This document shows positions 48,986-58,452 of a DNA stretch of 64,000 nucleotides, piece after piece; the stretch's first letter is position 1; every line of letters begins with the position of its first letter. The position numbers were made by a program, and so were the translations under genes. The stretch lies in the NCBI RefSeq assembly GCF_002095535.1, contig NZ_MLJI01000001.1, positions 1,353,832 through 1,417,831 on the forward strand. The letters run 5' to 3'. This stretch comes from Pantoea cypripedii (GTDB lineage Bacteria; Pseudomonadota; Gammaproteobacteria; Enterobacterales; Enterobacteriaceae). The notes beneath the pieces are model-generated. The model was not told the origin of the DNA. It worked only from the letters and a program-made list of their open reading frames with translations, and ran no database searches.

Positions 48986-49019
48986 AACCACCTGTGCTTA
49001 CAGGGCGCAGGTGGTTTCT
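48986..49019 (+). terminator. Terminator of the carbonic anhydrase gene
   Basis: AACCACCTG and CAGGTGGTT (9-bp stem, 13-base loop), then TTCTATT, starting 6 bases after the stop. Confidence 0.75.
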
Positions 49020-49103
49020 ATTCACATTTCTTCAAATTTCCTCACCTCCCGTTACTGCCCGCACTATGCTTGAAAAGCAATGAATAAACATAAGGGCTCT
49101 CGT

Positions 49104-49760
49104 ATGCGATCACATCTGTGTATTCCATTAGTGACGCTGGCTTTTCTGGCGGCGGGTTGTACATCTCATGTTGCTGATACGAAACAATATTCTGGTTTTC
49201 TCGGCGATTATAGCCAGCTAACCATGGCGGAGTCAGCAAGTGGTAAACCGACGATGCGCTGGATATCGCCGGATTATCATGGCGCGAAGTATCCAAACGT
49301 CGTTTATACCCCCATCGTTTATTACCCGGCAGCGCATCCCACGCAGCGTATCAGCCAGCAGACGCTGGATCAGATACGACAATATGCCGACCAGAAACTC
49401 AAAGACGGGATTTCAGTACATAAAAATCTCGTGACGCAGAAAGGCCCGAATACCATGGTGGTGAGAGCTGCTATCACCGCCGTGGCGGGTGAGAACGAGG
49501 GTGTCCAGTTCTATGAAGTGATACCGGTTGGGGCAGTGATTGCCGGAACCATGGCGGCCACCGGACATCGTACTCAGAACAGCGCGTTGTACCTTGAAGT
49601 GGAAGCTTCCGATGCGCAAACCGGTAAACCGCTGATCAAGGTGGTACGTAAAGCCTTTGGCCGTACGCTGCCGAACAGTGAAACACCGATCACCCTGAAT
49701 GACATCCGTCCAGGCATTGATGAGATGGTACGGGATGCCGTCTCCTTCTCCGCGCCGTAA
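49104..49760 (+). CDS. DUF3313 family lipoprotein
   Basis: A 218-aa lipoprotein: MRSHLCIPLVTLAFLAAGC gives a lipobox LAAGC with acylated Cys19, followed by Thr-Ser, which suggests outer membrane sorting. The body has GFLGDYSQLTMAESASGKPT near the start and RPGIDEMVRDAVSFS near the end, as in DUF3313 proteins, whose role is unknown. An ATG at 49080 is in frame, but AAGGG 7 bases before 49104 and the signal peptide length favour the later start. Confidence 0.82.
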   Translation: MRSHLCIPLVTLAFLAAGCTSHVADTKQYSGFLGDYSQLTMAESASGKPTMRWISPDYHGAKYPNVVYTPIVYYPAAHPTQRISQQTLDQIRQYADQKLKDGISVHKNLVTQKGPNTMVVRAAITAVAGENEGVQFYEVIPVGAVIAGTMAATGHRTQNSALYLEVEASDAQTGKPLIKVVRKAFGRTLPNSETPITLNDIRPGIDEMVRDAVSFSAP

Positions 49761-49766
49761 CAAGCT

Positions 49767-49791
49767 GCCCGGTTCGCCGGGCTTAATGTTT
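49767..49791 (+). terminator. Terminator of the DUF3313 gene
   Basis: GCCCGG-TTCG-CCGGGC with a stable UUCG loop, then TTAATGTTTT. Confidence 0.7.
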
Positions 49792-49861
49792 TGTAAATCC
49801 TGCACATCCTTTTTTACTTGCTGACTACCCTTAACGGCAGACGGTGAAAAAGGAGAAACCC

Positions 49862-50998
49862 ATGCGATTGTTGCAAGCTGCGTTGCTGTTCGGCAGTGCG
49901 CTAAGTTGTTCCCTGCCAGTATTGGCGGCTGATGTACAGGTGCAGGTTTTGCAGGAGAAACTGGACCATCCCTGGTCGGTGGCCTTTCTGCCGGATAATC
50001 ACACCCTGTTAATTACCGAACGGTCGGGCCAGTTACGCAGCTGGCAGCCGGGCAAAGGCGTATCGGCACCTATTAGCGGCGTACCCAAAGTCTGGGCGCA
50101 TCGGCAGGGCGGCCTGCTTGATGTGGTGCTGGCACCGGACTTCGCGCAAAGTCGCCGCGTGTGGCTCAGCTATACCACCGCCGATGCTGACGGACGTGCG
50201 GGGGGCGTGGTGGGTTATGGTCGTCTGAGCGACGATAACCGGCAGCTGAGTGATTTTCAGGTGGTACTGGAGCAAACCCCGAAGCTCTCCACTGGCGCCA
50301 ACCTGGGAACGCGGCTGGCGTTCGACAGGCAGGGATTTTTGTGGATTGCTTTTGGTGACAACTTTGCCAGCAGCAGTGCGCAGGACCTCGATAAACTCTC
50401 GGGAAAAATCATTCGCCTGACTGCCGATGGCAAAATTCCGGCGGATAATCCATTTGTCGGACGCCAGGGGGCGCGTGGTGAAATCTGGGCCTATGGCGTG
50501 CGTAATCCGCAGGGGCTGGCGCTCAATCCCTGGACGCAGCAGATGTGGGAGAGTGAGCATGGCCCGCGCGGCGGCGATGAAGTGAATATCCCGGAAAAAG
50601 GCAAAAACTACGGCTGGCCGCTGGCGACCTGGGGTATCGATTACAGTGGGCAAAAAGTACCGGAAGCCAAAGGTGGCGAGGTACCGGGTACCGAACAACC
50701 GCTGTTTTACTGGAAAGTCTCACCGGCGATCAGTGGGATGGCGTTTTACAATAGCGCACGTTTCCCGCAGTGGAAGAATTCGTTATTTATTGGCGCATTG
50801 AAGGAAAAAAGCCTGATTCGCTTACAGGTGAATGGCGAGAAAGTGGTGGAAGAACAGCGTTTGCTGAACGATCGCGCTGAACGCATTCGCGATGTCCGCC
50901 AGGGACCGGATGGCTTTCTGTATGTGCTGACCGATGAGGCCAACGGCAAACTGCTGAAAGTGGGGCTGGCGGAGAGCGCCAGCACACCACGTGGGTAA
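49862..50998 (+). CDS. yliI: PQQ-dependent aldose sugar dehydrogenase YliI
   Basis: A 378-aa periplasmic beta-propeller quinoprotein (soluble glucose dehydrogenase family) that oxidises aldoses. Signal peptide about 1-22 (ending PVLA-A). LDHPWSVAFLPDN holds an expected active-site region, GTRLAFDRQGFLWIAFGDN and WESEHGPRGGDEVN are family segments that bind Ca and PQQ. GGAG before ATG 49862 gives the start. No PQQ synthesis genes are in the window. Confidence 0.92.
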   Translation: MRLLQAALLFGSALSCSLPVLAADVQVQVLQEKLDHPWSVAFLPDNHTLLITERSGQLRSWQPGKGVSAPISGVPKVWAHRQGGLLDVVLAPDFAQSRRVWLSYTTADADGRAGGVVGYGRLSDDNRQLSDFQVVLEQTPKLSTGANLGTRLAFDRQGFLWIAFGDNFASSSAQDLDKLSGKIIRLTADGKIPADNPFVGRQGARGEIWAYGVRNPQGLALNPWTQQMWESEHGPRGGDEVNIPEKGKNYGWPLATWGIDYSGQKVPEAKGGEVPGTEQPLFYWKVSPAISGMAFYNSARFPQWKNSLFIGALKEKSLIRLQVNGEKVVEEQRLLNDRAERIRDVRQGPDGFLYVLTDEANGKLLKVGLAESASTPRG

Positions 50999-51655
50999 TT
51001 AACGTACCCAGTTACACACTTCCCAGCCGCGTTGTTGCGCTTCCTGTTGCAACAGCGTGTCCGGGTTAATCACATAAGCATGATCGGCATGGGCCAGCAG
51101 CGGCAAATCATTCATTGAGTCGCTGTACGCCCAGGTATGATCGAAACGATGGTCCTGCTGTAGCGCTTTCCAGTCGCCCAGCCGTGCCACTTTACCTTCT
51201 TTGTAGGTCATGGTGCCGTAGGTCTGGCCGCTGTAGCGGTCATCGACAATCTCGACACCAATCGCCAGCGCACCGTGTACGCCGAGGCGTTCAGCAATCG
51301 GAATAGCCAGATGTTCACCGCTGGCAGTAATGATCATCACCGTGTCGCCACGCTGCTGATGCCAGTTGATGCGTTCGCGCGCGGCGGGAAAGACCCGCGG
51401 CAGAATGTCGCGGTGGATAAAACGGCGCACCCAGCCGGATACCGTCATGGTGGCCATACCGGCTAACGGGGCGAGGGTGGTGTTCATATATTCTTCTATT
51501 GATAGCGTACCGGCGTGATATTGGGTCATTAGCGATTGTTCTTCGCTAATCAGATCGGCGGGGGCAAAACCCTGTGAAACCAGCCAGCGTAGCCACAGGC
51601 TGGTGCTGTCTTCACAAATCAGGGTTTCGTCCAGATCGAACACGGCTAAGTCCAT
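50999..51655 (-). CDS. HAD-IB family phosphatase
   Basis: A 218-aa haloacid dehalogenase-type hydrolase of the phosphoserine phosphatase-like subclass. Nucleophile motif VFDLDETLI (Asp at 8), motif II ITASGEH, motif III Lys in YKEGKVARL and motif IV YSDSMNDLPLL are all present, with a helical cap between I and II. Natural substrate unknown. Two ATGs stand in tandem (51658, 51655); GGAG is 7 bases from the second. Its stop is adjacent to the yliI stop. Confidence 0.88.
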   Translation of the reverse strand: MDLAVFDLDETLICEDSTSLWLRWLVSQGFAPADLISEEQSLMTQYHAGTLSIEEYMNTTLAPLAGMATMTVSGWVRRFIHRDILPRVFPAARERINWHQQRGDTVMIITASGEHLAIPIAERLGVHGALAIGVEIVDDRYSGQTYGTMTYKEGKVARLGDWKALQQDHRFDHTWAYSDSMNDLPLLAHADHAYVINPDTLLQQEAQQRGWEVCNWVR

Positions 51656-51930
51656 CATGATTCTCCTCAGGCTGACTGAAATCAGGTTAGCGGAAATTTG
51701 TGACTGGCTTAACTGATCTGCGAAAAATCGGAATTTCTCGCAATTTTTCACAGATGGCGACAGATCAATGCTGGCAGCGAGGCGGCGTTGGTGCCAGGGT
51801 TACTCTAATAAACTCTATAAAACTTTACGGTCAGACGGTTTTTTTCGCCGGCGCGAACCGTTAGCGTTCTGGTTTACGTGCGTCTTGCTGGCAAAGAACC
51901 ACGATATTTAACAAGGACAAACATCTGGTC

Positions 51931-53142
51931 ATGCTCATGAGAAAATTCGCTATCACCCCTGCCTGGCGGCCTTTGGCTGCATCCTCCTTATTATTACTGC
52001 TCGTTCCGGTCACCGTTCTGGCTGAAGACGCACCCGCCGCGCCGCAGCTGGATGCCAAAGCCTGGATTTTAATGGACTACAACAGCGGCAAGGTTCTGGC
52101 TGAATCGAATGCCGATCAGCGTCTCGACCCCGCCAGTCTGACCAAAATGATGACCAGCTATGTGGTCGGCCAGGCGCTGAAATCCGGTAAAATCACCAAT
52201 AACGATCTGGTGACCATTGGTCAGGATGCCTGGGCCACCGGCAACCCGAAATTACGTGGTTCATCTCTGATGTTCCTGAAGCCCGGCGATCGCATTCCGG
52301 TATCCGAGCTGAATAAAGGCGTCGTGATTCAATCCGGTAACGATGCCTGTATCGCGCTGGCCGATTATGTGGCGGGCAGTCAGGATGCGTTTATCGGTTT
52401 GATGAATAACTACGCCAAAGCCTTTGGCCTGCAAAATACCCATTTTATGACGGTGCATGGGCTGGATGCCGACGGGCAGTACAGTACCGCGCGTGATATG
52501 GCGATTATTGGTCAGCGGCTGATCCGCGATGTGCCGGATGAATATGCGCTGAATAAAGAGAAAGAATTTACCTTCAACCACATTAAACAGATGAACCGTA
52601 ACCGTCTGCTGTGGAGCACCAATCTCAACGTGGACGGTATCAAAACCGGTCATACCTCGGGAGCAGGCAATAACCTGGTGGCGTCCGCCACTGACGGCGA
52701 TATGCGTCTGATTTCGGTGGTGCTCGGGGCGCAGACCGATGCCATCCGCTTCCGTGAAAGTGAAAAGCTTCTCACCTGGGGTTTTCGTTTTTATGAAACC
52801 GTAACGCCGATCAAGTCGGATAAACCTTTTGCGCAGCAACGCGTCTGGTTTGGCGATCGTAGCCAGGTCAATCTCGGGGTCGCCCAGGATGCCGCCATCA
52901 CCCTTCCTAAAGGGCAGATGAAAAACCTGAAAGCCAGTTTCACGCTCACCTCGCCGCAGCTGGAAGCACCACTGAAGAAAAATCAGGTGGTGGGAACCAT
53001 CGATTTTCAGCTGGATGGCAAAACGGTGGAACAACGTCCGCTGGTGGCGATGGAAGATGTTGCGGAAGGGGGCTTCATTGGCCGTATCTGGGATTTCATT
53101 ATGATGAAATTCAACGGCTGGTTTGGCAAATGGTTTAGCTAA
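51931..53142 (+). CDS. dacC: D-alanyl-D-alanine carboxypeptidase DacC (PBP6)
   Basis: Trims the terminal D-Ala of peptidoglycan pentapeptides. A 403-aa class C low-mass penicillin-binding protein: signal peptide ending VLA-E, SLTK (Ser69 nucleophile, Lys72), SGN 135-137, KTG 238-240, a beta-rich C-terminal domain and a C-terminal amphipathic membrane anchor ([18 protein letters not shown]). Two in-frame ATGs (51931, 51937) are possible. Confidence 0.95.
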   Translation: MLMRKFAITPAWRPLAASSLLLLLVPVTVLAEDAPAAPQLDAKAWILMDYNSGKVLAESNADQRLDPASLTKMMTSYVVGQALKSGKITNNDLVTIGQDAWATGNPKLRGSSLMFLKPGDRIPVSELNKGVVIQSGNDACIALADYVAGSQDAFIGLMNNYAKAFGLQNTHFMTVHGLDADGQYSTARDMAIIGQRLIRDVPDEYALNKEKEFTFNHIKQMNRNRLLWSTNLNVDGIKTGHTSGAGNNLVASATDGDMRLISVVLGAQTDAIRFRESEKLLTWGFRFYETVTPIKSDKPFAQQRVWFGDRSQVNLGVAQDAAITLPKGQMKNLKASFTLTSPQLEAPLKKNQVVGTIDFQLDGKTVEQRPLVAMEDVAEGGFIGRIWDFIMMKFNGWFGKWFS

Positions 53143-53160
53143 TTGCCCTTTGCGGACTGA

Positions 53161-53186
53161 TAACGGCGCGATACATCGCGCCGTTA
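53161..53186. repeat. Single palindrome related to family A
   Basis: TAACGGCGCGATACATCGCGCCGTTA is an almost perfect 26-base palindrome between convergent dacC and ybjG. It contains the GGCGCGAT/ATCGCGCC arms of family A and may act as a shared terminator-like structure. Confidence 0.65.
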
Positions 53187-53194
53187 TCGGGTAT

Positions 53195-53800
53195 TTACTC
53201 GCGAATCCATCCTTTACGAATCGGCATCGCAAACAAGGCGCGGTAAATCTGATGCGTCAGTGCCAGCATACGCTCACCATACAACTGCCAGGCGAGGTGC
53301 GACGCCAGACAGCCGAGCATACCCACCAGGAAACCGCCGAGCATATCCAGCGGCCAGTGCACGCCAAGGTAGACGCGCGACCAGGCGATAGCGCTGCCGA
53401 CCAGCAGTAAAATCACCCCCGACCACAAACGGTGCCAGCAAATAAACGCCAGCGCGAAGGTGAAAATCGTGGTGCCATGATCGCTGGGATAGGAATCATC
53501 AGCAGCATGAGACAGAAACTGATGCCCCAGGCCGATGACAAACGGGCGTGGATGAGGCAGCAGTTGGCTGATGCACCAGGCGATGCTGAGCGCATAAATC
53601 AGCGCCATCCCGGTTTTCAATACCAGCGCGCGCTGCGAACTGACCTGCTCACGCGGCCCCCACAGCCACAGCGCGACAATCAGGAGCGGCACAATGGCGA
53701 TCAGGTCCTGCGCAATAAAGGTCGCCAGTTTTATCAGCCACTGTGGTGAATCCGGCGTGGCGTTAATCCATAAAAAGAGGGTGCGGTTGAGTTCTTCCAT
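53195..53800 (-). CDS. ybjG: Undecaprenyl-diphosphatase YbjG (PAP2 family)
   Basis: Recycles the lipid carrier of cell-wall synthesis by removing a phosphate from undecaprenyl diphosphate. A 201-aa membrane protein with the three PAP2 motifs: PHPRPF, PSDHGT and SRVYLGVHWPLDM. INATPDSPQWLIKLATFIA and the C-terminal PIRKGWIRE match E. coli YbjG. Start at ATG 53800 from that alignment. Confidence 0.94.
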   Translation of the reverse strand: MEELNRTLFLWINATPDSPQWLIKLATFIAQDLIAIVPLLIVALWLWGPREQVSSQRALVLKTGMALIYALSIAWCISQLLPHPRPFVIGLGHQFLSHAADDSYPSDHGTTIFTFALAFICWHRLWSGVILLLVGSAIAWSRVYLGVHWPLDMLGGFLVGMLGCLASHLAWQLYGERMLALTHQIYRALFAMPIRKGWIRE

Positions 53801-53825
53801 TACGCTCTCTTGTTCCTCATCTTGT

Positions 53826-54500
53826 TTACCCAAAAGAAACACCAGCAAAAATCAGCATCTGGGTCAGCCAGACCCACCAGCCCGCCCACAGGTTGTGGGA
53901 GAAAAAGTGCGCACCGCGCATCACCTGGCCATAACCCATCAGCAGGCCCAGTGCGATGCCAGCCAGCAGTGCCAGCAGGGCGCGGCGTGGCTTCTCCGGC
54001 CACCACAGGAAAAACAGCCCCATTACCGCAAAACCGCTTGAAGCATGCCCGCCGGGGAAACACTGACCGGGACCGCTACCCGCCGGAATGGCATCCAGCA
54101 GGGGAAAGCTCACCGCTTTGCCACCAAACATCGCCAGATCCCACGGACAGGAGTGGGCGCTGTGCGCCTTCAAAATCCCGACCACCAGCGGCCCCAGACC
54201 GAATAGCAAGGCCACCAGCACCCGGCGTCCATCGCGGCGCTGAATCCCACGTAACAGCATCAGCACGGCACCGACGATGATCACATCCTTCAGCAGGCGA
54301 TGGTTAATCAGGTCCAGCCAGCGGTTGTGCTGCCACGGGAAGCGCTGCGTCAGCGGATCAAACCAAAACTGGCTGATGGCGATATCGAAGCTTTCATGGC
54401 GCGACCACAGCAGGAACACAGACGCTAAAAATGCCAGCAAAATAAAGTTGATAGCGTAAAAGCGACGCGACAGCGGGTAAATAGCAGGGTTCTTAATCAT
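53826..54500 (-). CDS. PAP2 family membrane phosphatase
   Basis: A second PAP2 phosphatase, about 224 aa, directly upstream of ybjG on the same strand. Motifs: KAHSAHSCPWD, PGGHASSG and RGAHFFSHNLWAGWW, with about five helices. The long insert CPWDLAMFGGKAVSFPLLDA before PGGH differs from YbjG and resembles LpxT/LpxE-like lipid phosphatases. The start is uncertain (ATGs at 54554, 54542 and 54500, none with a good ribosome site). Confidence 0.82.
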   Translation of the reverse strand: MIKNPAIYPLSRRFYAINFILLAFLASVFLLWSRHESFDIAISQFWFDPLTQRFPWQHNRWLDLINHRLLKDVIIVGAVLMLLRGIQRRDGRRVLVALLFGLGPLVVGILKAHSAHSCPWDLAMFGGKAVSFPLLDAIPAGSGPGQCFPGGHASSGFAVMGLFFLWWPEKPRRALLALLAGIALGLLMGYGQVMRGAHFFSHNLWAGWWVWLTQMLIFAGVSFG

Positions 54501-54623
54501 GAGGTGGGTTGTTGAATTGTTTAATTTGGATGACAGTTGCATGATTTTTTGCACAGAGCGAAACCAGGGTGGCAGGGTGTCAGTCTGCGCTTAAGAGAAC
54601 CTTAAGCCACGATCGACAGGCAT

Positions 54624-54689
54624 AAAAAAACCCGTCAGTCAGAGACTGGCGGGCTCCTCAATTTGGGGATTTCAAAGAAAAGCAGTGGC
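54624..54689 (-). ncRNA. rybB: Small regulatory RNA RybB
   Basis: The 5' end GCCACTGCTTTTCTTTGA is identical to the seed of RybB as I recall it from E. coli. After CCCC-AAATTG-AGG it ends in a hairpin CCCGCCAGTC-TCT-GACTGACGGG (one G-U) and a U-run. RybB is the Hfq-bound, sigma-E-induced RNA that represses outer membrane porin mRNAs under envelope stress. It lies next to ybjL as in E. coli. At about 66 nt it is shorter than the E. coli RNA (about 79 nt): the middle is shortened while seed and terminator are kept. Confidence 0.93.
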
Positions 54690-54695
54690 AATAAT

Positions 54696-54722
54696 TCAGA
54701 CTGCACCCCGGAAAAAAAGTTC
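54696..54722 (-). promoter_or_regulatory. Sigma-E promoter of rybB
   Basis: On the rybB strand GAACTT and TCTGA are separated by 16 bases, close to the sigma-E consensus (GGAACTT, TCTGA). TCTGA lies 6 bases before the first base of RybB. This promoter also lies just beyond the ybjL stop. Confidence 0.88.
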
Positions 54723-54742
54723 TGGACTCCGCCAAAAAATTT

Positions 54743-56431
54743 TTATAAAGGCAAAATCGGCCAGATAATGACGATCAACGTCCCCGCGAGGGTCAGTAAA
54801 ACGTTGGCAATGGCGTAGGTTCCGGCATAGCCCAGCGCCGGAATATTGCTGCGCGCCGTGTCACTGATAATCTCCATCGCCGGTGCGCAGGTGCGAGCGC
54901 CCATAATCGCGCCGAACAACAGGGCGCGGTTCATGCGCAGTACATAGGCACCAAACAAATAGCAAATCACCACCGGCACCAGGCTGACCAGCAAGCCGCT
55001 CAGCAACATCAGCGCACCTTCGCTACCCAGCCCGTGTTGCAGGCCACTACCGGCACTCAGGCCGACGCCCGCCATAAACACCATCAGGCCGAATTCTTTC
55101 ACCATGGTCAGCGCACCCTGCGGAATATAACCAAAAGTCGGATGGTTGGCGCGCAGGAAACCCAGCATGATCCCGGCGAACAGCAGTCCGGCAGCGTTAC
55201 CAATGCCAAAGCTAAAATTGCTGAACTGGAAAGTGATCATGCCGATCATCAAACCAATAATGAAGAAGGCACAGAAGGCCAGCAGGTCGGTCATCTGACT
55301 GTGGATGGCGATAAAGCCGATGCGGTCAGCCAGGCTTTTCACGCGACGCGCTTCGCCGCTCACCTGGAGTACATCACCTTTATTCAGCATGATGCTGTCA
55401 TCAATCGGCATCTCAATCTGGCTGCGGATCACGCGGTTGAGGAAACAGCCGTGATCGGTCAGTTTCAGGTGGTTGAGACGTTTATTCACCGCGTTATGGT
55501 TCTTCACCACAATCTCTTCAGTGACGATGCGCATATCCAGCAGGTCGCGGTCGAACACTTCTTTGCCGTTGCGGAAGCTGGGATCGAGGCGCGCATGGGC
55601 ATCGGGATAGCCCACCAGCGAAATTTCATCTCCCAGTTGCAGCTGAGCGTCACCATCCGGGCTGGCGAGAATGCCGTTACGGCGCAGACGTTCAATATAA
55701 CAACCGGTCTGGCGATGAATGCCCAGCTCGCGCAGATTTTTGCCGCCGCTCCACTCCACTAGTTCCGGTCCGACGCGGTAGGCACGAATTACCGGCAGGA
55801 ACACTTTGCGCTGGCTATCGGCATCCAGGCCGCGTTCACGGGCGATTTGTTGCGCACAGGTTGGCAGGTCCTGATGTTGCAGACGTGGCAGGTAGCGTGC
55901 GCCAAAAATCAGGCTGACCAGCCCCACCAGATAGGTAATGGCGTAACCGAGGCTGAGGTGATCCTGCATCAGGGTGAGGTGCTGGCTGTCCGTGATGCTA
56001 TGCCGGAGCGTGTCACCCGCGCCGACCAGCACGGGCGTGGAAGTCATGGCTCCCGCCAGCATGCCTGCGGTTAAGCCAATATCCCAGCCAAACACTTTGC
56101 CGAGCAGCAACGCCAGCAGCAGGGCGCTGCCGACCATGACGATGGCGAGGATAAAATAGTTTTTACCGTCGCGGAAAAAGATTGAAAAAAAGTTAGGACC
56201 GGCTTCGACGCCAACACAAAAAATAAACAGCATAAAACCCAGGCTCAGGGCTGCGGTATTAATGGCGAAATGTTGGTCACCTAAAATTAGCGATACGACT
56301 AATACGCCAATAGAATTTCCCAGCTGGACAGAACCAAGACGTAATTTACCCAGGCAGAGGCCGAGTGCTAAAACAACAAATAATAACAGGACGTCATTTC
56401 CGCTTAACAATTCTGCGACGTTAATATTCAC
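54743..56431 (-). CDS. ybjL: YbjL, putative aspartate-alanine exchanger family transporter
   Basis: A 562-aa membrane transporter: about five N-terminal helices, two cytoplasmic RCK-C (TrkA-C-like) domains in the middle (around [16 protein letters not shown] and [18 protein letters not shown]) and about five C-terminal helices ending [21 protein letters not shown]. coli YbjL has been linked to glutamate export. The ybjL transcript may read into the rybB terminator; no separate terminator is seen. Confidence 0.95.
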   Translation of the reverse strand: MNINVAELLSGNDVLLLFVVLALGLCLGKLRLGSVQLGNSIGVLVVSLILGDQHFAINTAALSLGFMLFIFCVGVEAGPNFFSIFFRDGKNYFILAIVMVGSALLLALLLGKVFGWDIGLTAGMLAGAMTSTPVLVGAGDTLRHSITDSQHLTLMQDHLSLGYAITYLVGLVSLIFGARYLPRLQHQDLPTCAQQIARERGLDADSQRKVFLPVIRAYRVGPELVEWSGGKNLRELGIHRQTGCYIERLRRNGILASPDGDAQLQLGDEISLVGYPDAHARLDPSFRNGKEVFDRDLLDMRIVTEEIVVKNHNAVNKRLNHLKLTDHGCFLNRVIRSQIEMPIDDSIMLNKGDVLQVSGEARRVKSLADRIGFIAIHSQMTDLLAFCAFFIIGLMIGMITFQFSNFSFGIGNAAGLLFAGIMLGFLRANHPTFGYIPQGALTMVKEFGLMVFMAGVGLSAGSGLQHGLGSEGALMLLSGLLVSLVPVVICYLFGAYVLRMNRALLFGAIMGARTCAPAMEIISDTARSNIPALGYAGTYAIANVLLTLAGTLIVIIWPILPL

Positions 56432-56686
56432 GCTTTAACTTCTTATTTACCTGTAACATGTTGATGAAAAGGTCGTTTTTCGCTATCTTGTGCCGACCGC
56501 AGGTGCCCGTTTTGCCGGGATGGCAGGGACTGAATTTTGAAGCGGCGTCATTCTAATCATAATTAACACCCTCAGCTATCGGCAGTTTTCATTCCTTCCG
56601 CATTCAGCTGTTTCTTTTTATTTCCACTCAGGTGTACAGGGTCGGTAAAAGTTTCAATATTGTTAACGGTGAAGTTGAGGATGGTT

Positions 56687-57052
56687 ATGTCGCAGCGTAC
56701 TAATCGCTGGCCTGCAGCGGTGCTGGGTGTGATGCTATATACGCTGATGTTTATTTTTGCTCATCACTTCTGGGCCTCGTCTGGCGCTCAGGCCGTGGGC
56801 GGTCAACCTGAGTTGTTGCTGTTTTTACTGCCGGGGATCGTCGTGGCGTTGCTGCGCCCGGAAAGCCCGTTAAAAAGCACGCTGTGGGTCGCCGTGGCGG
56901 GCACGGTGCTGGGGACGTTGTGGGTCGTGCTGGCGCTGAACCTGAGCCATAGCGGCTGGCTGATTATCTGGGGTTTGAGTGCGCTGTTTTGGGCGGGTTG
57001 CGGCGCGTTACTGGTGCGTCTGCTGCGTATCATGCTGGCGATGCGATCGTGA
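56687..57052 (+). CDS. ybjM: YbjM, inner membrane protein
   Basis: A 121-aa protein with about four hydrophobic segments (AAVLGVMLYTLMFIFAHHF, LLLFLLPGIVVALL, LWVAVAGTVLGTLWVVLAL, LIIWGLSALFWAGCGALLV). FLLPG and the closing LSALFWxxxGAL pattern match E. coli YbjM. Function unknown. GAGG 6 bases before ATG 56687 is preferred over ATG 56681. Confidence 0.82.
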   Translation: MSQRTNRWPAAVLGVMLYTLMFIFAHHFWASSGAQAVGGQPELLLFLLPGIVVALLRPESPLKSTLWVAVAGTVLGTLWVVLALNLSHSGWLIIWGLSALFWAGCGALLVRLLRIMLAMRS

Positions 57053-57060
57053 AATGAAAA

Positions 57061-57079
57061 ATGGGCCAGAGCGGCCCAT
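57061..57079. terminator. Bidirectional terminator between ybjM and grxA
   Basis: ATGGGCC-AGAGC-GGCCCAT (7-bp stem) with GTTTTA on the + side and a U-run (from GAAAAA) on the - side, in the 30-base convergent gap. Confidence 0.8.
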
Positions 57080-57082
57080 GTT

Positions 57083-57346
57083 TTATACTGCGAAGTCCAG
57101 ATTCTCTTTGGTCCAGGCGGCAAAATCGGTGTATCCGCCGATATGCTGCTGGTCGAGGAAAATCTGCGGTACGGTAGTCACCGGTTTACCCGCGCGGGCT
57201 TCCAGATCGGCTTTGGTAATGCCTTCCACCTGAATATCAACGTATTGATAATTAAAATCGTCACGCTCGGTGGTCAGTTTGGCGGCCAGTTCCTGGGCGC
57301 GTACGCAGTAAGGGCAGCCGGGACGACCAAAAATCACTGCAAACAT
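57083..57346 (-). CDS. grxA: Glutaredoxin 1
   Basis: An 87-aa glutathione-dependent thiol oxidoreductase, donor for ribonucleotide reductase and PAPS reductase. Active site CPYC (Cys11, Cys14), TVPQIFLDQQHIGGYTDF for glutathione binding. In E. coli it is an OxyR target; an operator was not identified here. Confidence 0.96.
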   Translation of the reverse strand: MFAVIFGRPGCPYCVRAQELAAKLTTERDDFNYQYVDIQVEGITKADLEARAGKPVTTVPQIFLDQQHIGGYTDFAAWTKENLDFAV

Positions 57347-57474
57347 TGCTTCTCTCCTTTCCGCTGCTGTTTTGTGATGGATGTCACATTACAGCGTGAA
57401 TAATGCCACACATGATGCCCGTGGATGCCCGCTAAATAAAGCAGGAATTACCTGTTGCTTCGATGTGCGCAGGC

Positions 57475-58437
57475 TTAGAGCAGCGTTGCCGGTCCCCGGA
57501 AGGTGCGACGCCATTCACTGGGACTGACGTTAAAACGTGCCTTAAAACTCTGCCGGAATGAGATGGGGGATTGATACCCCGTCAGCGTGGCCACCGCTTC
57601 GATACTGTGGTCGGTGGTTTCCAGCAGCTCCTGGCTGCGTTGCAGTCGTTCGGCGCTGAGCCATTCCCCTGGCGTCATGCCGGTGGCGCGGGAGAAATGA
57701 CGGGTGAGGGTGCGTCGGCTCATGTTAACCATACCCGCCAGCGAAGCCAGATCGTGGCGTTTATCCAGATTACGTCGCAGATAATCGATCAGGTCATTAA
57801 TCTGGCTGTCACGCGTGGTGTCGGGCACCGCGCGTTCGATAAACTGCGCCTGGCCGCCTTCGCGGTAGGGCGGCATCACCATCCGTCTGGCGACCCGATT
57901 TGCCAGCGCGGAACCGTAATGCTCGCGAACGATGTTCAGGCAGCAGTCAATACCGGCCGCCGTCCCTGCGGAAGTAATCAAACGTTCATCACTGGTATAC
58001 AGGGCGTTACTGTCGAGGTGGATCTGCGGAAAACGTTCGGCAAAATCCTTTTCAAATTCCCAGTGCGTTGCGGCGCGACGACGGTTCAGCAATCCGCTAT
58101 ACGCCAGCACATAAGCGCCGAGACATAATCCCACCACTTCCGCACCGCGTTGCCAGGCCTGGGTCAGCGCGTCTGATAATGCGGCTGATGGCTGTTGTGA
58201 GGGATGTTGCCAGAACGGGACAATCACGATATCGGCCCCGGTCAGGCACTCCAGACCGTGCTCCACGCTGATGGCGAGCCCGCTGTCAGAGACAATCATC
58301 CCCGGCTGCTCAGCGGCAATCGTCACCTGGAAAAATCCATCCTGCGGCATCGCCTTACCGAATACCATTAATGGCACCGAAAAGTGGAAGGGGCTGAAAC
58401 CTTCGGTAGCAATTACCACAACCTGTAAAGCGGACAT
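57475..58437 (-). CDS. AraC-family regulator with DJ-1/PfpI-like N-terminal domain
   Basis: A 320-aa GlxA/FtrA-type regulator. Residues about 5-185 form an amidotransferase-like domain with the nucleophile-elbow region VVGLCLGAYVLA; residues about 215-315 hold two helix-turn-helix motifs (LASLAGMVNMSRRTLTRHF and SIEAVATLTGYQSPISFRQSF). It lies 15 bases after the metallo-hydrolase gene in the same orientation and probably controls it. Inducer unknown. Confidence 0.9.
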   Translation of the reverse strand: MSALQVVVIATEGFSPFHFSVPLMVFGKAMPQDGFFQVTIAAEQPGMIVSDSGLAISVEHGLECLTGADIVIVPFWQHPSQQPSAALSDALTQAWQRGAEVVGLCLGAYVLAYSGLLNRRRAATHWEFEKDFAERFPQIHLDSNALYTSDERLITSAGTAAGIDCCLNIVREHYGSALANRVARRMVMPPYREGGQAQFIERAVPDTTRDSQINDLIDYLRRNLDKRHDLASLAGMVNMSRRTLTRHFSRATGMTPGEWLSAERLQRSQELLETTDHSIEAVATLTGYQSPISFRQSFKARFNVSPSEWRRTFRGPATLL

Positions 58438-58452
58438 CGTTTCTTACCCTGG

